A stretch of 64,000 nt of DNA from Candidatus Borrarchaeum yapensis (lineage in GTDB: Archaea; Asgardarchaeota; Sifarchaeia; Borrarchaeales; Borrarchaeaceae). Numbering within the stretch: the first letter of the stretch is position 1; each line of letters opens with the position of its first letter. Shown one piece after another: positions 26,480 to 36,308 of the stretch. Position numbers and translations under genes: made by a program. The notes under the pieces were generated by a model. It saw nothing but the letters and a program-made list of their open reading frames with translations. It made no database searches and had not been told where the DNA came from. The stretch is taken from positions 1 to 64,000 of the forward strand of contig JAEOSF010000004.1 in NCBI GenBank assembly GCA_016840515.1. The letters are read 5' to 3'.

Positions 26480-26878
26480 TTACTTCCAGTAATCTTGAAC
26501 TCTAACGGCTTCATTTTCTCCAGGCCACGGCGGCATAGTTGCTATTACGAATCTTAGCGGCTCATTTCCTGTGTTGCGGAACTGAAAGTAGGTCCCAGTT
26601 GGAATAGTAATACAGACACCACTTTTGACTTTAACAATTTCCTCTCGGTCGCCTTGTTTACGCCAGACTTGACCCTGACCTTCGATGAAATACCAGATTT
26701 CTTCAACCGTTTTGTGGATAACAGCTTGTGAGATTTTATTTGGTGGGAGTGTGCAGTGCACCATACTCCCGCCACTTGTTTCTAGTAAAAGTCGAATTTC
26801 TGATCTATCAGGTGCTATTATATCATACCTTGTGGACAAATACTTGGTTTCAAAATCAAGGTTGCTCGTTTTATTCAA
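26480..26878 (-). CDS. Cupin-domain protein
   Basis: A 132-residue single-domain cupin. It shows the two cupin motifs: HKTVEEIWYFIEGQGQVW (motif 1) and IPTGTYFQFRNTGNEPLRF (motif 2). In motif 1 the H-x(5)-E spacing is slightly changed. It could bind a metal and a small carbohydrate or acid. Single-domain cupins include isomerases, dioxygenases and sensors; the specific role is unknown. It is divergent from the PEP synthase gene. Confidence 0.8.
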   Translation of the reverse strand: MNKTSNLDFETKYLSTRYDIIAPDRSEIRLLLETSGGSMVHCTLPPNKISQAVIHKTVEEIWYFIEGQGQVWRKQGDREEIVKVKSGVCITIPTGTYFQFRNTGNEPLRFVIATMPPWPGENEAVRVQDYWK

Positions 26879-27111
26879 CGAATCACCTCTTTAAAATTCA
26901 CAAAGTTACTTCAAAAAGTTTTACTTTTAACGAGGATTGTCTAAAGTAAAGAAAGCCAACTATACTTAGTCATAATTTTTAACGTATACAGACACCTTCT
27001 CGAAAGAGATTTAAAGCAGAAAGTCTCATCATCTTCTTTCTATAAAATATATATATCATTGAAGTCCTTCTTTATCTATTTCACTTTCATCACTTCTCGG
27101 AGGAAAATCTT

Positions 27112-29883
27112 ATGACTGAAACTATCGAGATGGATAGACAGAAACGTTATATTCTCTTTTTCGATGAAATAACAAATGAAGACCTCGCCCTTGTAGGTGG
27201 CAAAAATGCTAGCCTTGGAGAAATGATTCAAAAAGTTAATGTCCCTATACCTCCGGGCTTTGCAGTTACTTCACATGCATATCGAACCTTTATTGCATCC
27301 GTCCCGGGACTTAAAGATTTCATTGCCTCAGAAATAAAAAAAGTTCAAGTAGCACTCGAAGCTAAAGACGATGTGGAAGCGAAAATCAAACAGGCTGAAA
27401 CCGATGAAGATTTTGGTGAGGTTAAACTACTCACAACTGTTTTTCAAGAAAAACAAAGGGTATTCGTCGAAACACTTCAAGAGGTTGGACATAATATCCG
27501 CCTGAGAATCATTCAGTCAAAAATACCTGGTGACATTCAACACGCTATAGCTGAGGCTTATAAAAAATTAAACGCACGATTGGGAACTAACGACGTAGAT
27601 TGCGCGGTACGATCATCTGCAACTGCTGAAGATCTGCCAGAGGCTTCATTCGCTGGCCAACAGGAAACATTCCTTAACGTCTCAAAAGAAGATAATATCC
27701 TTGAAAAGGTAAAAGAATGTGTCGCTAGTCTTTTTACCAATCGGGCGATCTCTTACCGAGAAGACCAAATGCATTTACAGCGCCTTAAAGCTTTAGAAGC
27801 CGAAAGACAAGGCAATGTTGAAAAGGCAGAATATCATAAACATATTATAAATGCCGTTGATCACTTTTCCGTAGCTCTATCGGTCGGTGTACAACAGATG
27901 GCACGTTCTGATCTTGCTTCCAGTGGAGTTATTTTTACATTAGACACGGATTCTGGTTTCAGAGACGTGGTTTACATCACAGGAGCCTGGGGTCTAGGCG
28001 AATATGTCGTACAGGGCACCGTAAACCCTGATCAGTTCTATGTCTTTAAACCTACTGCAAAAATGGGCTACAATGCAGTTATCGATAAAAAGGCTGGCAA
28101 TAAAGACGTAAAATTGGTGTATAGCAAACGTGGAGGCACTGTCGAACAACAAATTCTCCCAGAAGAGCAGGTTAAATTCGTTCTTTCAGATGAGGAAGTA
28201 GTTCAATTAGCTAGATGGTCAATTCAAATCGAAGAGCACTATGGACGTGCGATGGATATCGAATGGGCAAAAGATGGCGTTACTGGTAATCTATACATCG
28301 TTCAGGCGCGTCCGGAAACTGTCCACGAAATAAAAGTTGGCAATGTATTAAGAACGTATAAGTTGGCTGAATCTGTCTCAGAAGACGATATTATACTTAC
28401 CGGTGAACCCGTAGGCAGTATGATAGGTCAAGGAATCGCAAATGTTATAGAAGATGTATCACGTCTCAGTGAATTTAAACCGGGTGAAGTCCTCATCACA
28501 GAACAAACAAACCCTGATTGGGAACCTGCTATGCGAATTGCCGCTGCTCTCATCACTGAACGCGGAGGACGAACAAGCCACGCAGCTATTGTATCACGCG
28601 AACTCGGTCTTCCCTGTATTATCGGCACACTCACTGCAACAAAGTTACTGAAAGACGATGATGAGGTAACTGTCGACTGTAGTGAAGGAATCGGACGCAT
28701 CCTAAGAGGTCTTAAAAAATTTGAAATAGAAGAAATAGACTTAGCTGAACTCCCAGAGACTAAAACACAGATAATGCTGAATTTAGGAGTTCCAGATTCA
28801 GCTTTTGTATATGGACAATTGCCTCATCATGGAGTTGGTCTGGCACGATTAGAGTTTATCATCAACGACCATATCCAGTTCCACCCAAAAGCACTTCTTG
28901 ATTACCCGAAATATAAACAAACTGTTGAACTTATCGATGGTATGTATAAAGGAGAGGTAGGCAGAGAGAAACTGAAAGATTTACGCGAATTAGTTCGGCT
29001 CATCGAGGAAAAGACAGTTAACTATGAAAACAAAGCAGATTATTTCGTCGATAAATTAGCCCAAGGGATTGCTCGAATAGGCGCAGCTTTCTACCCTTAT
29101 GATGTTATCGTTCGTTTATCTGATTTTAAAACTAACGAATATGCCAATCTTATTGGCGGCGAATTTTATGAGCCGTATGAAAGTAACCCGATGATCGGTT
29201 GGCGAGGTGCAAGCCGCTACTACGCTCCTGATTTTAAAGATGCGTTTGCTCTTGAATGTAAAGCCCTCGTTAAAGTCAGAAAGGTAATGGGACTCAAAAA
29301 TGTCAAAGCAATGGTTCCATTCTGTCGTACTCCTGAAGAAGGGCGAAATGTCATAAAGGTGATGAGCGAAAACGGCCTAATACAGGGAGAAGACGGATTG
29401 GAGATCTACGTTATGGCTGAAATCCCAAGCAATGTGATTTTGGCCGAGGAGTTCGCAGACGTATTTGACGGATTTAGCATTGGGTCTAATGATTTAACTC
29501 AGTTAACACTTGGCTTAGATAGGGATAGCGAATTAGTAGCACACATTTTCGACGAACGAGACGAAGCGGTCAAGCGTATGTTAGCGCAAGTGATAAAAAT
29601 CGCCAATGAAAAGGGACGCAAAATAGGCATATGTGGTCAAGCACCTTCAGACTTTCCAAGCATTGCGGCCTTCATCGTTGAGGCTGGAATCAACAGTATG
29701 TCACTAAATCCAGACACTCTAGTCGCAACAAAAGGACTTGTTTATATTACAGAATGGGCATTAAAAAATGGACGAAAACTGGAAGAGTTAACAGACGAAG
29801 AAATCTTAAGCGCACCAGGACTTCCCAGAGACTTAGCAGAACAAGTAGTCAAAATGATCAATATGGAACGCCAGCACAGTTAA
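27112..29883 (+). CDS. ppsA: Phosphoenolpyruvate synthase (pyruvate, water dikinase)
   Basis: A 923-residue enzyme making PEP from pyruvate and ATP, the entry to gluconeogenesis. The order is: an ATP-grasp domain with VGGKNASLGEM and AVRSSATAEDLPEASFAGQQETFLN, the phosphohistidine domain with GGRTSHAAIVSREL, and the PEP/pyruvate barrel with MAEIPSNV, GSNDLTQLTLGLDRDS and GICGQAPSD (catalytic Cys). It is over 100 residues longer than usual, owing to charged helical insertions near residues 80-130 and 225-245. A GGAGG ribosome-binding site is six bases upstream. With the enolase at 21108 it serves the lower gluconeogenic branch. Confidence 0.95.
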   Translation: MTETIEMDRQKRYILFFDEITNEDLALVGGKNASLGEMIQKVNVPIPPGFAVTSHAYRTFIASVPGLKDFIASEIKKVQVALEAKDDVEAKIKQAETDEDFGEVKLLTTVFQEKQRVFVETLQEVGHNIRLRIIQSKIPGDIQHAIAEAYKKLNARLGTNDVDCAVRSSATAEDLPEASFAGQQETFLNVSKEDNILEKVKECVASLFTNRAISYREDQMHLQRLKALEAERQGNVEKAEYHKHIINAVDHFSVALSVGVQQMARSDLASSGVIFTLDTDSGFRDVVYITGAWGLGEYVVQGTVNPDQFYVFKPTAKMGYNAVIDKKAGNKDVKLVYSKRGGTVEQQILPEEQVKFVLSDEEVVQLARWSIQIEEHYGRAMDIEWAKDGVTGNLYIVQARPETVHEIKVGNVLRTYKLAESVSEDDIILTGEPVGSMIGQGIANVIEDVSRLSEFKPGEVLITEQTNPDWEPAMRIAAALITERGGRTSHAAIVSRELGLPCIIGTLTATKLLKDDDEVTVDCSEGIGRILRGLKKFEIEEIDLAELPETKTQIMLNLGVPDSAFVYGQLPHHGVGLARLEFIINDHIQFHPKALLDYPKYKQTVELIDGMYKGEVGREKLKDLRELVRLIEEKTVNYENKADYFVDKLAQGIARIGAAFYPYDVIVRLSDFKTNEYANLIGGEFYEPYESNPMIGWRGASRYYAPDFKDAFALECKALVKVRKVMGLKNVKAMVPFCRTPEEGRNVIKVMSENGLIQGEDGLEIYVMAEIPSNVILAEEFADVFDGFSIGSNDLTQLTLGLDRDSELVAHIFDERDEAVKRMLAQVIKIANEKGRKIGICGQAPSDFPSIAAFIVEAGINSMSLNPDTLVATKGLVYITEWALKNGRKLEELTDEEILSAPGLPRDLAEQVVKMINMERQHS

Positions 29884-29940
29884 TTGCATCTTTTCTTTTT
29901 TCACTAATTTTTTTTGGAATATTGAAAGATTAATTCGCAT

Positions 29941-30171
29941 GTTGTACAACAGACGACAGGTAGCAAGCCATTGCGTTAACGTGGTCGCTTGTTGTGTGGT
30001 GGGGTACAGGCGATATTGGTAAGTCCGTCTCATCACACCTATCCCTGTGTTCCCCCTGCGATTCATTTTATGGGATGTACTAGACGCAAAAACCTATTTA
30101 AAGATTAGAGACACTTTGGTGAAAGTGAAACCGCAATTCATCCCCCCAACAAGTTAAGGGGTCTTCTTGCG
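29941..30171 (-). mobile_element. Relic of an IS200/IS605-type element with truncated tnpB
   Basis: On the minus strand from 30033 the frame MRRTYQYRLYPTTQQ and then WLATCRLLYN is the start of an IS1341/IS605 TnpB, which is then lost after about 31 codons. Upstream, 30119-30171 carries the same end motif as 501-554 and 57436-57526, in the same orientation relative to tnpB. The remnant lies between ppsA and the ribosomal cluster, so an insertion here has been followed by deletion. Confidence 0.75.
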
Positions 30172-30309
30172 ATAGAGATAAACTTAAAAAATATACTATC
30201 CTTCTCTATGCTGCCCCGTTTTTAATTCCAATTACTAAGCTAAATGATGCTTAAAATAGGTTTAGATAAATTAGACATTCAAATCATCCAGTTAATTGGA
30301 GGAGAAGTA

Positions 30310-30777
30310 ATGATTGATGGAAAACTCCTTCGGGAACGTAAAAAGAAGAAATTAAAAAAACCTAAGTTCCGAAGGCAGGAAAGTTGGCGCTATAAACGAG
30401 TTAAAAAACCTTGGAGGAGACCTCGTGGAATTGACTCAAGAATGCGTCAAAAAAAGAATGGACTTCCAAAATCTGTGAATGTAGGCTACAAAGGACCAAA
30501 GGAAACTCGAAATCTTCATCCTTTAGGATACAGGGAAGTTCTTGTTCACAATCTAAATGAATTAGGTATGATTAATCCTGATGAGGAAATTGTAAGACTA
30601 GCCCATACAGTTGGTGCAAGAAAAAGATCACAAATTATAGATAACGCTGAAACCCTAGGTATAACTATAATAAACCCACAAGTACCTTTAGAACTTGCTG
30701 AACTTTCAGAAACGGAAAGACTTGAAGATATAGAATTAGAAGATTTCGAATTAGAAGATTTTGAGGAAGAAATCTAG
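30310..30777 (+). CDS. rpl32e: Ribosomal protein eL32
   Basis: A 155-residue large-subunit protein. The basic core FRRQESWRYKRVKKPWRRPRG, quoted as its landmarks RRQESWRYKR and WRRPRGIDSRMR, and the following VGYKGPKETRNLHPLG are diagnostic. The C-terminus has an unusual acidic tail of alternating LED/FE units. The start at ATG 30310 follows GGAGGAG. Here eL32 is the first gene of the block; uL6 and uS8, which normally precede it in archaea, are absent, replaced by a transposon relic. Confidence 0.93.
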   Translation: MIDGKLLRERKKKKLKKPKFRRQESWRYKRVKKPWRRPRGIDSRMRQKKNGLPKSVNVGYKGPKETRNLHPLGYREVLVHNLNELGMINPDEEIVRLAHTVGARKRSQIIDNAETLGITIINPQVPLELAELSETERLEDIELEDFELEDFEEEI

Positions 30778-30887
30778 AATTAGAAACACTATTCCTCAAG
30801 ATCAGAATTAAAGAGGTTATCTGTGTAGTACTTACAATATTTCCAAATTATGAACCGTGAAAAACCTAATTCACGGATGTGCTGAAA

Positions 30888-31337
30888 ATGGATCTGAAAA
30901 ATCAAAAAGAACTTGCAGCGGACATACTTAAAGTAGGTATCTCAAGAGTCTGGATCGACCCAACACGCCTTGAAGAAGTTTCAATGGCAATCCGTCGTGA
31001 AGATATAAGGAGATTGATTCACGACGGCTTTATTAAAAAGAAGCCAGAGACAGGTATAAGTCATGGTCGAGCTAAAAAGACGCATAAAAAAAAGAAACTC
31101 GGTCGCAAACGTGGATACGGAAGTCGTGCGGGTAGAAAAACTGCAAGATTGCCTAGAAAACGTAGATGGATCCAAAAGATTCGACCAATCAGGCGACACC
31201 TCAAAAAGTTGCGTGCTCGGAGGATGATTACATCTTCAACGTATCGCTTGTTGTACCGAAAAGCAAAAGGCAACATTTTTCGCAGTAAAGCACATCTGGA
31301 CACATGGATAGAAGATCATGATTTATATCGGCGGTGA
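30888..31337 (+). CDS. rpl19e: Ribosomal protein eL19
   Basis: A 149-residue basic large-subunit protein. It starts DLKNQKELAADILKVG and continues through RVWIDP and the RGRKTARLPRKRRW-like basic stretch, all standard eL19 features. I begin at ATG 30888; a GTG nine bases upstream is possible. It lies 110 bases after eL32 and ends five bases before uL18, so the genes are tightly clustered. Confidence 0.93.
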   Translation: MDLKNQKELAADILKVGISRVWIDPTRLEEVSMAIRREDIRRLIHDGFIKKKPETGISHGRAKKTHKKKKLGRKRGYGSRAGRKTARLPRKRRWIQKIRPIRRHLKKLRARRMITSSTYRLLYRKAKGNIFRSKAHLDTWIEDHDLYRR

Positions 31338-31342
31338 ATTAA

Positions 31343-31960
31343 ATGAGAGGTCACGGACCAAGATATAGAGTAAATTTCCGAAGACGAAGAGAAGGGAAAA
31401 CAAATTATCTTCTTCGACGAAAATTATTACTTTCTGATCGGCTTCGTTTCGTAATTAGAAGATCTAATCGTTATATTACAGTTCAAATTCTTAAACCTCA
31501 TCTGGATGGGGATCGTGTTATTGTTTCCGCTCATTCTAAAGAATTGCAGGAAAAATTTGATTGGAAAGGTAATTGTGGAAATATACCTGCAACATATCTT
31601 ACAGGATTACTGGCGGGTTTTCGCGCATTAAAAGCGGGATTAAAGAATGCTGTTTTAGATATTGGGATTGTGGCCCCAATTAAAGGTGCTAAAATCTTTG
31701 CTGCGTTGAAAGGTGCATTAGACGCTGGATTTTCAATACCACATAGCGAAGATGTCTTACCAGATGAATCGCGTATACGAGGAGAAGACATAGCAAACTA
31801 CGCAAAGCTACTATCGGAGGCTGAGGAAGATAAAGACAAAAAACAGACTCAGGTTTTCATATTAGTAGCAAAAAGAGGATTACAACCCACAAATCTTCCA
31901 GAACATTTTGATGAAATTAAGAATAAAATAGTAAATTCTTTTGACAAGGAGGCCAATTAG
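31343..31960 (+). CDS. rpl18: Ribosomal protein uL18
   Basis: A 205-residue protein binding 5S rRNA. RGHGPRYRVNFRRRREGKTNY, landmarks GPRYRVNFRRRREGKTNY, then SNRYITVQI and the NIPATYLTGLLAG motif match archaeal uL18. It ends two bases before the uS5 start, consistent with a single operon mRNA. Confidence 0.93.
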   Translation: MRGHGPRYRVNFRRRREGKTNYLLRRKLLLSDRLRFVIRRSNRYITVQILKPHLDGDRVIVSAHSKELQEKFDWKGNCGNIPATYLTGLLAGFRALKAGLKNAVLDIGIVAPIKGAKIFAALKGALDAGFSIPHSEDVLPDESRIRGEDIANYAKLLSEAEEDKDKKQTQVFILVAKRGLQPTNLPEHFDEIKNKIVNSFDKEAN

Positions 31961-31962
31961 TT

Positions 31963-32619
31963 ATGTCCAAAGGTAGACGTAGAAAACCTAGAAGACAGGA
32001 AAAAGATCCTACCGAAGGCTGGATACCAAGAACACGAGTAGGGCGATGGGTACAGGAAGGAAGAATAACATCAGTTGATGAGTTATTTAAACTGAGTTTA
32101 CCCATCAAAGAGTCTCAAATAATCGATACTCTACTTCCTAATCTACAAGAGGAAGTCCTTGATATTAACCTCGTTCAAAAACAAACAGATGCTGGTGAAA
32201 AAAGTCGATTCAAAGCTACAGTTGTTGTTGGGAATAAAGATGGATATGTTGGAATAGGCACTGCAAAAGCTAAAGAAATTGGTCCTGCCATACGAAAGGC
32301 TATCCTTGTAGCAAAACTTAATATCATCCCAATAAGGCGTTCATGTGGGAGTTGGGAATGTGCATGTGGGTTAGGCCATACTATTCCCTTTAAAGTGACG
32401 GGAAAGGCTGGAAGTGTTCAAGTAAATTTGTTTCCAGCACCCAAAGGTACCGGATTGGCAATTGGTGAAGTTGGAAAAACTATGTTGCGATTGGGAGGCA
32501 TAGAAGATGTTTGGTGTAAAGCACGAGGTAACACTCGCACGACAGTCAATTATGCATATGCAGTTTATGATGCTTTACGAGAAACAAACAAGATTATGAC
32601 TCCACAAGATTGGGCTTGA
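31963..32619 (+). CDS. rps5: Ribosomal protein uS5
   Basis: A 218-residue small-subunit protein. It has the S5 double-stranded RNA-binding part (KATVVVGNKDGYVGIGTAKA) and the C-terminal domain with PAPKGTGLAIGEVGKTMLRL. An AAGGAGG lies 14 bases before the start. It contributes to decoding accuracy and the mRNA entry channel. Order uL18-uS5-uL30-uL15 is the canonical spc-type order. Confidence 0.94.
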   Translation: MSKGRRRKPRRQEKDPTEGWIPRTRVGRWVQEGRITSVDELFKLSLPIKESQIIDTLLPNLQEEVLDINLVQKQTDAGEKSRFKATVVVGNKDGYVGIGTAKAKEIGPAIRKAILVAKLNIIPIRRSCGSWECACGLGHTIPFKVTGKAGSVQVNLFPAPKGTGLAIGEVGKTMLRLGGIEDVWCKARGNTRTTVNYAYAVYDALRETNKIMTPQDWA

Positions 32620-32630
32620 GGCTGATGTAA

Positions 32631-33110
32631 GTGGAAGAAAGAAAACGATTAGCAGTTATTCGGATGAGAGGCAGGGTAAATGTAAGAAAAACAACAGAGG
32701 ACACACTACAAATGCTTAAACTGTTTCGTAGGTTTAACTGCGTTATCATAGATGACCGCCCTTCATATCAAGGCATGTTACAAAAAATTAAAGATTGGGC
32801 AACATGGGGTGAAATTGATTCAGACACGATTGAACTTCTATTAACAAAAAGAGGTGAAATGTCTGAAACCAAAAACAGGATTACAGACGACCTTATCAAA
32901 AGAAAAACATCTTTTTCATCCATTTCAGAATTCGCACAATCTGTTCACGATTTCAAAGCCGATTTTTCAGATTTACCTGCGTTAAAAAAAGTATTTAGGT
33001 TACACCCTCCGAGAAAAGGACTTAAGGGCATTAAAGCGTCCTTTACAGAAGGAGGAGATCTGGGATATAGAGGCCATGATATTGTCAGACTTATACAGAA
33101 GATGATATAA
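32631..33110 (+). CDS. rpl30: Ribosomal protein uL30
   Basis: A 159-residue archaeal/eukaryal-type uL30 (eukaryotic L7-like). LAVIRMRGRVNVRKTTEDTL and later FRLHPPRKGLKGIK are typical; archaeal forms carry the long C-terminal extension seen here. It starts at GTG 32631, 12 bases after uS5. Confidence 0.92.
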   Translation: MEERKRLAVIRMRGRVNVRKTTEDTLQMLKLFRRFNCVIIDDRPSYQGMLQKIKDWATWGEIDSDTIELLLTKRGEMSETKNRITDDLIKRKTSFSSISEFAQSVHDFKADFSDLPALKKVFRLHPPRKGLKGIKASFTEGGDLGYRGHDIVRLIQKMI

Positions 33111-33131
33111 TTCTAATAGGAAGAACTAAAA

Positions 33132-33581
33132 TTGATTCGAAAAAGGCGAAAAACAAGAAAATACCGAGGATCACGCGTCCATGGATTTGGAAGGGTTGGT
33201 CAGCATAGAAAGAGCGGAATGCGTGGCGGCAAGGGATGGGCAGGCAAAGACAAACATCTTAAGTCAGGTTTAACTGAAGCTGAAAGAGCAACAATAGGTT
33301 CTTTTGGTTTCAAGAGACCGGATAAATTGAGAAAACCTGACAAATCTATCAATATTAGTAAATTAGAAGAATTAATTGAGACTCTTCCAGAAGATACCGA
33401 AGGCGTTGAGTTTAGCGATCAAACGGTAAACATTGATGTGACAAAATTTGGATATGATAAAATTCTGGGTGGGGGCAAAATTACGAAAGTAATGAATGTA
33501 AAGGCTTACAGTTTTTCAGAAAAAGCAATGGAAAAAATAGAGGCAATTGGGGGTAAAGTCGTCCCTATTGTAGAAGAATAA
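33132..33581 (+). CDS. rpl15: Ribosomal protein uL15
   Basis: A 149-residue large-subunit protein. The glycine/arginine-rich N-terminus (TRKYRGSRVHGFGRVGQHRK, GMRGGKGWAGKDKH) and the C-terminal VMNVKAYSFSEKAMEKIEA are diagnostic for archaeal uL15. It starts at TTG 33132 and is followed after 34 bases by secY. Confidence 0.93.
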   Translation: MIRKRRKTRKYRGSRVHGFGRVGQHRKSGMRGGKGWAGKDKHLKSGLTEAERATIGSFGFKRPDKLRKPDKSINISKLEELIETLPEDTEGVEFSDQTVNIDVTKFGYDKILGGGKITKVMNVKAYSFSEKAMEKIEAIGGKVVPIVEE

Positions 33582-33615
33582 AGCAAAACAATTCGTAAAT
33601 ATTAGGTGAAAATCG

Positions 33616-35034
33616 TTGGCAGGTACATTTTTGCGTATTTTCTCTCCGCTATCGAGAGTCATACCCGAGGTTGGAAAACCAGATCGGGATGTTTCTTTCA
33701 AAGAAAAGGCGGTATATACTGTACTTTGTCTTCTCCTTTATCTCATTATGGCTCAAATTCCTCTATATGGACTTCCACAGAATATCGGACCGGATCCGTT
33801 TTTCTGGATGAGGACTATTCTTGCGAGTTCTAGAGGAACACTCATGGAGTTGGGGATCGGCCCAATAGTAACTGCAGGGCTGGTTATGCAGTTATTATCT
33901 GGCAGTCAGATCATTGATGTAGACTTCTCGGATCCAGAAGACCGTTCTCTCTTTACTGCTGCTCAAAAAGTGTTAAGTGTTATAATGACAGTGTTTCAAG
34001 CGTTAGCATATCTTATCGGAGGTGCGTTTGGAACCTTATCCGTCGATATCACAATTCTTATATTTATTCAACTTATAGCTGCCGGTATAGTCCTCATGCT
34101 CATGGACGAATTATTGCAGAAAGGATGGGGTCTTGGCTCAGGAATTTCTCTCTTTATTGCTGCTGGTGTAGCCGAACAGGTAGCATGGAACTCTTTAGGA
34201 CTTGTAATTTCAGATGACGGTAAATATCATGGTGCGCTCATAGCTCTTGGACAATATATTGCTGAAGGAGATGCCATGACCGCATTTGATCGTCCAGGCA
34301 GCCTTCCAGACATGACAGGATTCATTGCCACAGCAGTTGTGTTTGTTATCGTTATTTACATGCAGGCTATTCGCATAGAAGTACCACTTACGTATGCCAA
34401 ATATCGTGGTTTTAAAGGAAGATATCCTATCAAGTTCTTTTACGCTTCGAATATTCCTGTGATTCTTGCTGCAGCTTTCTTCGCTAATGTTTACCTCATT
34501 GGGCAGTTATTATGGTCACGTTACAATAAGAGCAACTCTAACTTCTGGTATAATCTAATTGGTACTTTCGAGTCGACAGATGCAGGATTGAACCCTATAG
34601 GAGGTCTTGTCTACTATTTAACGCCTCCACGAGGCATTGAAGTGGTGACAGCGGACCCCTTGAGGGCGGTGGTTTATCTATTAGTATTGATTGTTGCATG
34701 CGCCATTTTCAGCGTTACTTGGATCGAGGTAGGCGGTATGGCTCCAAAGGATGTGGCAAAGCAGCTGATCAATGCAGGTATGATGGTTCCCGGGTTTCGC
34801 CGTTCACCTAAAATACTCGAAAAATTACTGCAACGATACATCGGTCCCGTCTCTATATGGGGTGGTGTAGCAATTGCACTAATAGCCGCTTTTGCAGATT
34901 ATCTTGGAGCACTTGGTACAGGCATGGGGATACTGTTAGCTACTATGATAATATCACAATATTATGAGATCATAGCTAAAGAGCGATTAGCAGATATACA
35001 TCCATCCCTCAGAGACTTCTTAGGATTTGGATGA
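33616..35034 (+). CDS. secY: Protein translocase subunit SecY (Sec61 alpha)
   Basis: A 472-residue channel protein with ten transmembrane helices. Landmarks: an N-terminal amphipathic helix, the plug region around GTLMELGIGPIVTAGLVMQL (SecY signature 1), the helix-5 GWGLGSGISLFIAAGVAE (signature 2), and the C-terminal loop before the last helices with RYIGPVSIWGG. It forms the membrane pore for secreted and membrane proteins together with SecE and Sec61 beta, not encoded here. It starts at TTG 33616. Confidence 0.95.
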   Translation: MAGTFLRIFSPLSRVIPEVGKPDRDVSFKEKAVYTVLCLLLYLIMAQIPLYGLPQNIGPDPFFWMRTILASSRGTLMELGIGPIVTAGLVMQLLSGSQIIDVDFSDPEDRSLFTAAQKVLSVIMTVFQALAYLIGGAFGTLSVDITILIFIQLIAAGIVLMLMDELLQKGWGLGSGISLFIAAGVAEQVAWNSLGLVISDDGKYHGALIALGQYIAEGDAMTAFDRPGSLPDMTGFIATAVVFVIVIYMQAIRIEVPLTYAKYRGFKGRYPIKFFYASNIPVILAAAFFANVYLIGQLLWSRYNKSNSNFWYNLIGTFESTDAGLNPIGGLVYYLTPPRGIEVVTADPLRAVVYLLVLIVACAIFSVTWIEVGGMAPKDVAKQLINAGMMVPGFRRSPKILEKLLQRYIGPVSIWGGVAIALIAAFADYLGALGTGMGILLATMIISQYYEIIAKERLADIHPSLRDFLGFG

Positions 35035-35053
35035 TTTAACGGAGCGATAAGTC

Positions 35054-35650
35054 ATGAGTGTGGCTAGTAAACGTATCATCATCGTTACGGGAATCCCCGG
35101 AGTTGGTAAAACAACAGTCTTGAATAAAGCGGCGGATATTGCTAGACAAGAGTATACTGTAGAGATCGTAAATTACGGATCAGTGATGTTTGACGCCGCA
35201 GTAAATTCAGGATTTGTGGAAAACAGAGATCAATTGCGATTACTTCCCCCTGAAAAACAACGGGAAATTCAAAAGAATGCGGCAGAGATCATAGCAAAAA
35301 AAGCAGCACAGGGAAAGCTATTAATAGTCGATACTCATATGTTGATCGCAACTTTGGAAGGTTATCTAGCGGGATTACCTGAATGGGTTATCACTACACT
35401 TAAACCAGATGTAATAGTACTTGTTGAAGCAGAATCAGAGTCTATATTTAGTAGACGTTCAAAAGATGAAAGCAGACTTCGTGATAAAGACTCTGAATTG
35501 GAAATAAGTACTCATCAGAACCTATGTCGGGCAGCAGCAATTGCATGCAGTACTCTTACTGGAGCTACTGTTAAAATTGTTACAAATAAGGAAGGTATGG
35601 TTGATAATACTGCAGAAGAATTAGCAGTCGTATTGAAGGGTGTGAATTAA
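35054..35650 (+). CDS. adkA: Archaeal-type adenylate kinase AdkA
   Basis: A 198-residue kinase converting ATP and AMP to two ADP. Walker A is GIPGVGKTT near residue 13. VNYGSVMFDAA and LLIVDTHMLI, and the acid-base RSKDESRLRDKD lid region match archaeal AdkA rather than bacterial Adk. Its location right after secY is conserved across archaea and bacteria. Confidence 0.9.
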   Translation: MSVASKRIIIVTGIPGVGKTTVLNKAADIARQEYTVEIVNYGSVMFDAAVNSGFVENRDQLRLLPPEKQREIQKNAAEIIAKKAAQGKLLIVDTHMLIATLEGYLAGLPEWVITTLKPDVIVLVEAESESIFSRRSKDESRLRDKDSELEISTHQNLCRAAAIACSTLTGATVKIVTNKEGMVDNTAEELAVVLKGVN

Positions 35651-35653
35651 AAA

Positions 35654-36247
35654 ATGGCATGGTGGGATTTCCTAATTCCATTTTATCAGTGGTTATATAA
35701 CGTTGGTATAGGACAGCGTCCAGGCTCCACTCTATTTATTCTATCGTTGTCCATTCTACTCTCCGTAGTGATTAGCCTTGTTAGTCGCTTAGTAATGGAC
35801 ATGGACAGGCTTAATCGCTACCAGAAGGAAATCGCAACTTGGAATAAGGCAAAGGCTGAGGCTCAAAGAACCGCTAACAAACGACTCTATCGAAAGGTGA
35901 AACGTAAAGAAAGTTATATACAGAAGATTCAAAGCAAAGTAATGATGGAAAGGTTTAAACCAATGTTTATTTACATGCCAGGGTTCTTTGCGCTTTTCTG
36001 GGTAATAAATGGATTCTTCAATGGTTACTTACCACTTATTGCGGGTGAACAAGCTAAATACGTAGTAGTACTTCCGTTTACTTTTCCAATTGAGTTCTTT
36101 GGGTCGAATTTAGGGGCAGAAAACCTTTATCATCTCTTGTTCGTGTGGTGGTACGCCATGACCAGTTTTGCATTTGGTGCAATAGTCCAGAGGATCTTTG
36201 GTATAAATATAGGTATGGGTGGGTTGTCTGCATTCCAGACAAAGTGA
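35654..36247 (+). CDS. DUF106 membrane insertase (EMC3/TMCO1-like)
   Basis: A 197-residue membrane protein of the Oxa1 superfamily. It has an N-terminal helix (about 25-45), a long charged cytosolic coiled coil (DMDRLNRYQKEIATWNKAKAE, landmarks DMDRLNRYQKEI), then two or three helices from about residue 100. In archaea it sits with secY and may insert membrane proteins, as eukaryotic EMC3 and TMCO1 do. It begins four bases after adkA. Confidence 0.88.
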   Translation: MAWWDFLIPFYQWLYNVGIGQRPGSTLFILSLSILLSVVISLVSRLVMDMDRLNRYQKEIATWNKAKAEAQRTANKRLYRKVKRKESYIQKIQSKVMMERFKPMFIYMPGFFALFWVINGFFNGYLPLIAGEQAKYVVVLPFTFPIEFFGSNLGAENLYHLLFVWWYAMTSFAFGAIVQRIFGINIGMGGLSAFQTK

Positions 36248-36308
36248 ATTAATGGTTATTGACGAGTTAAATGTAACTAAAAGCAGTTAAAAGTAGGTGA
36301 AAAACGAG

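Noticed and set aside
29833..30066. A full small protein opposite the end of ppsA
   Set aside because: Only the first part is TnpB-like; the rest is antisense sequence of ppsA, so it is treated as a transposon relic.
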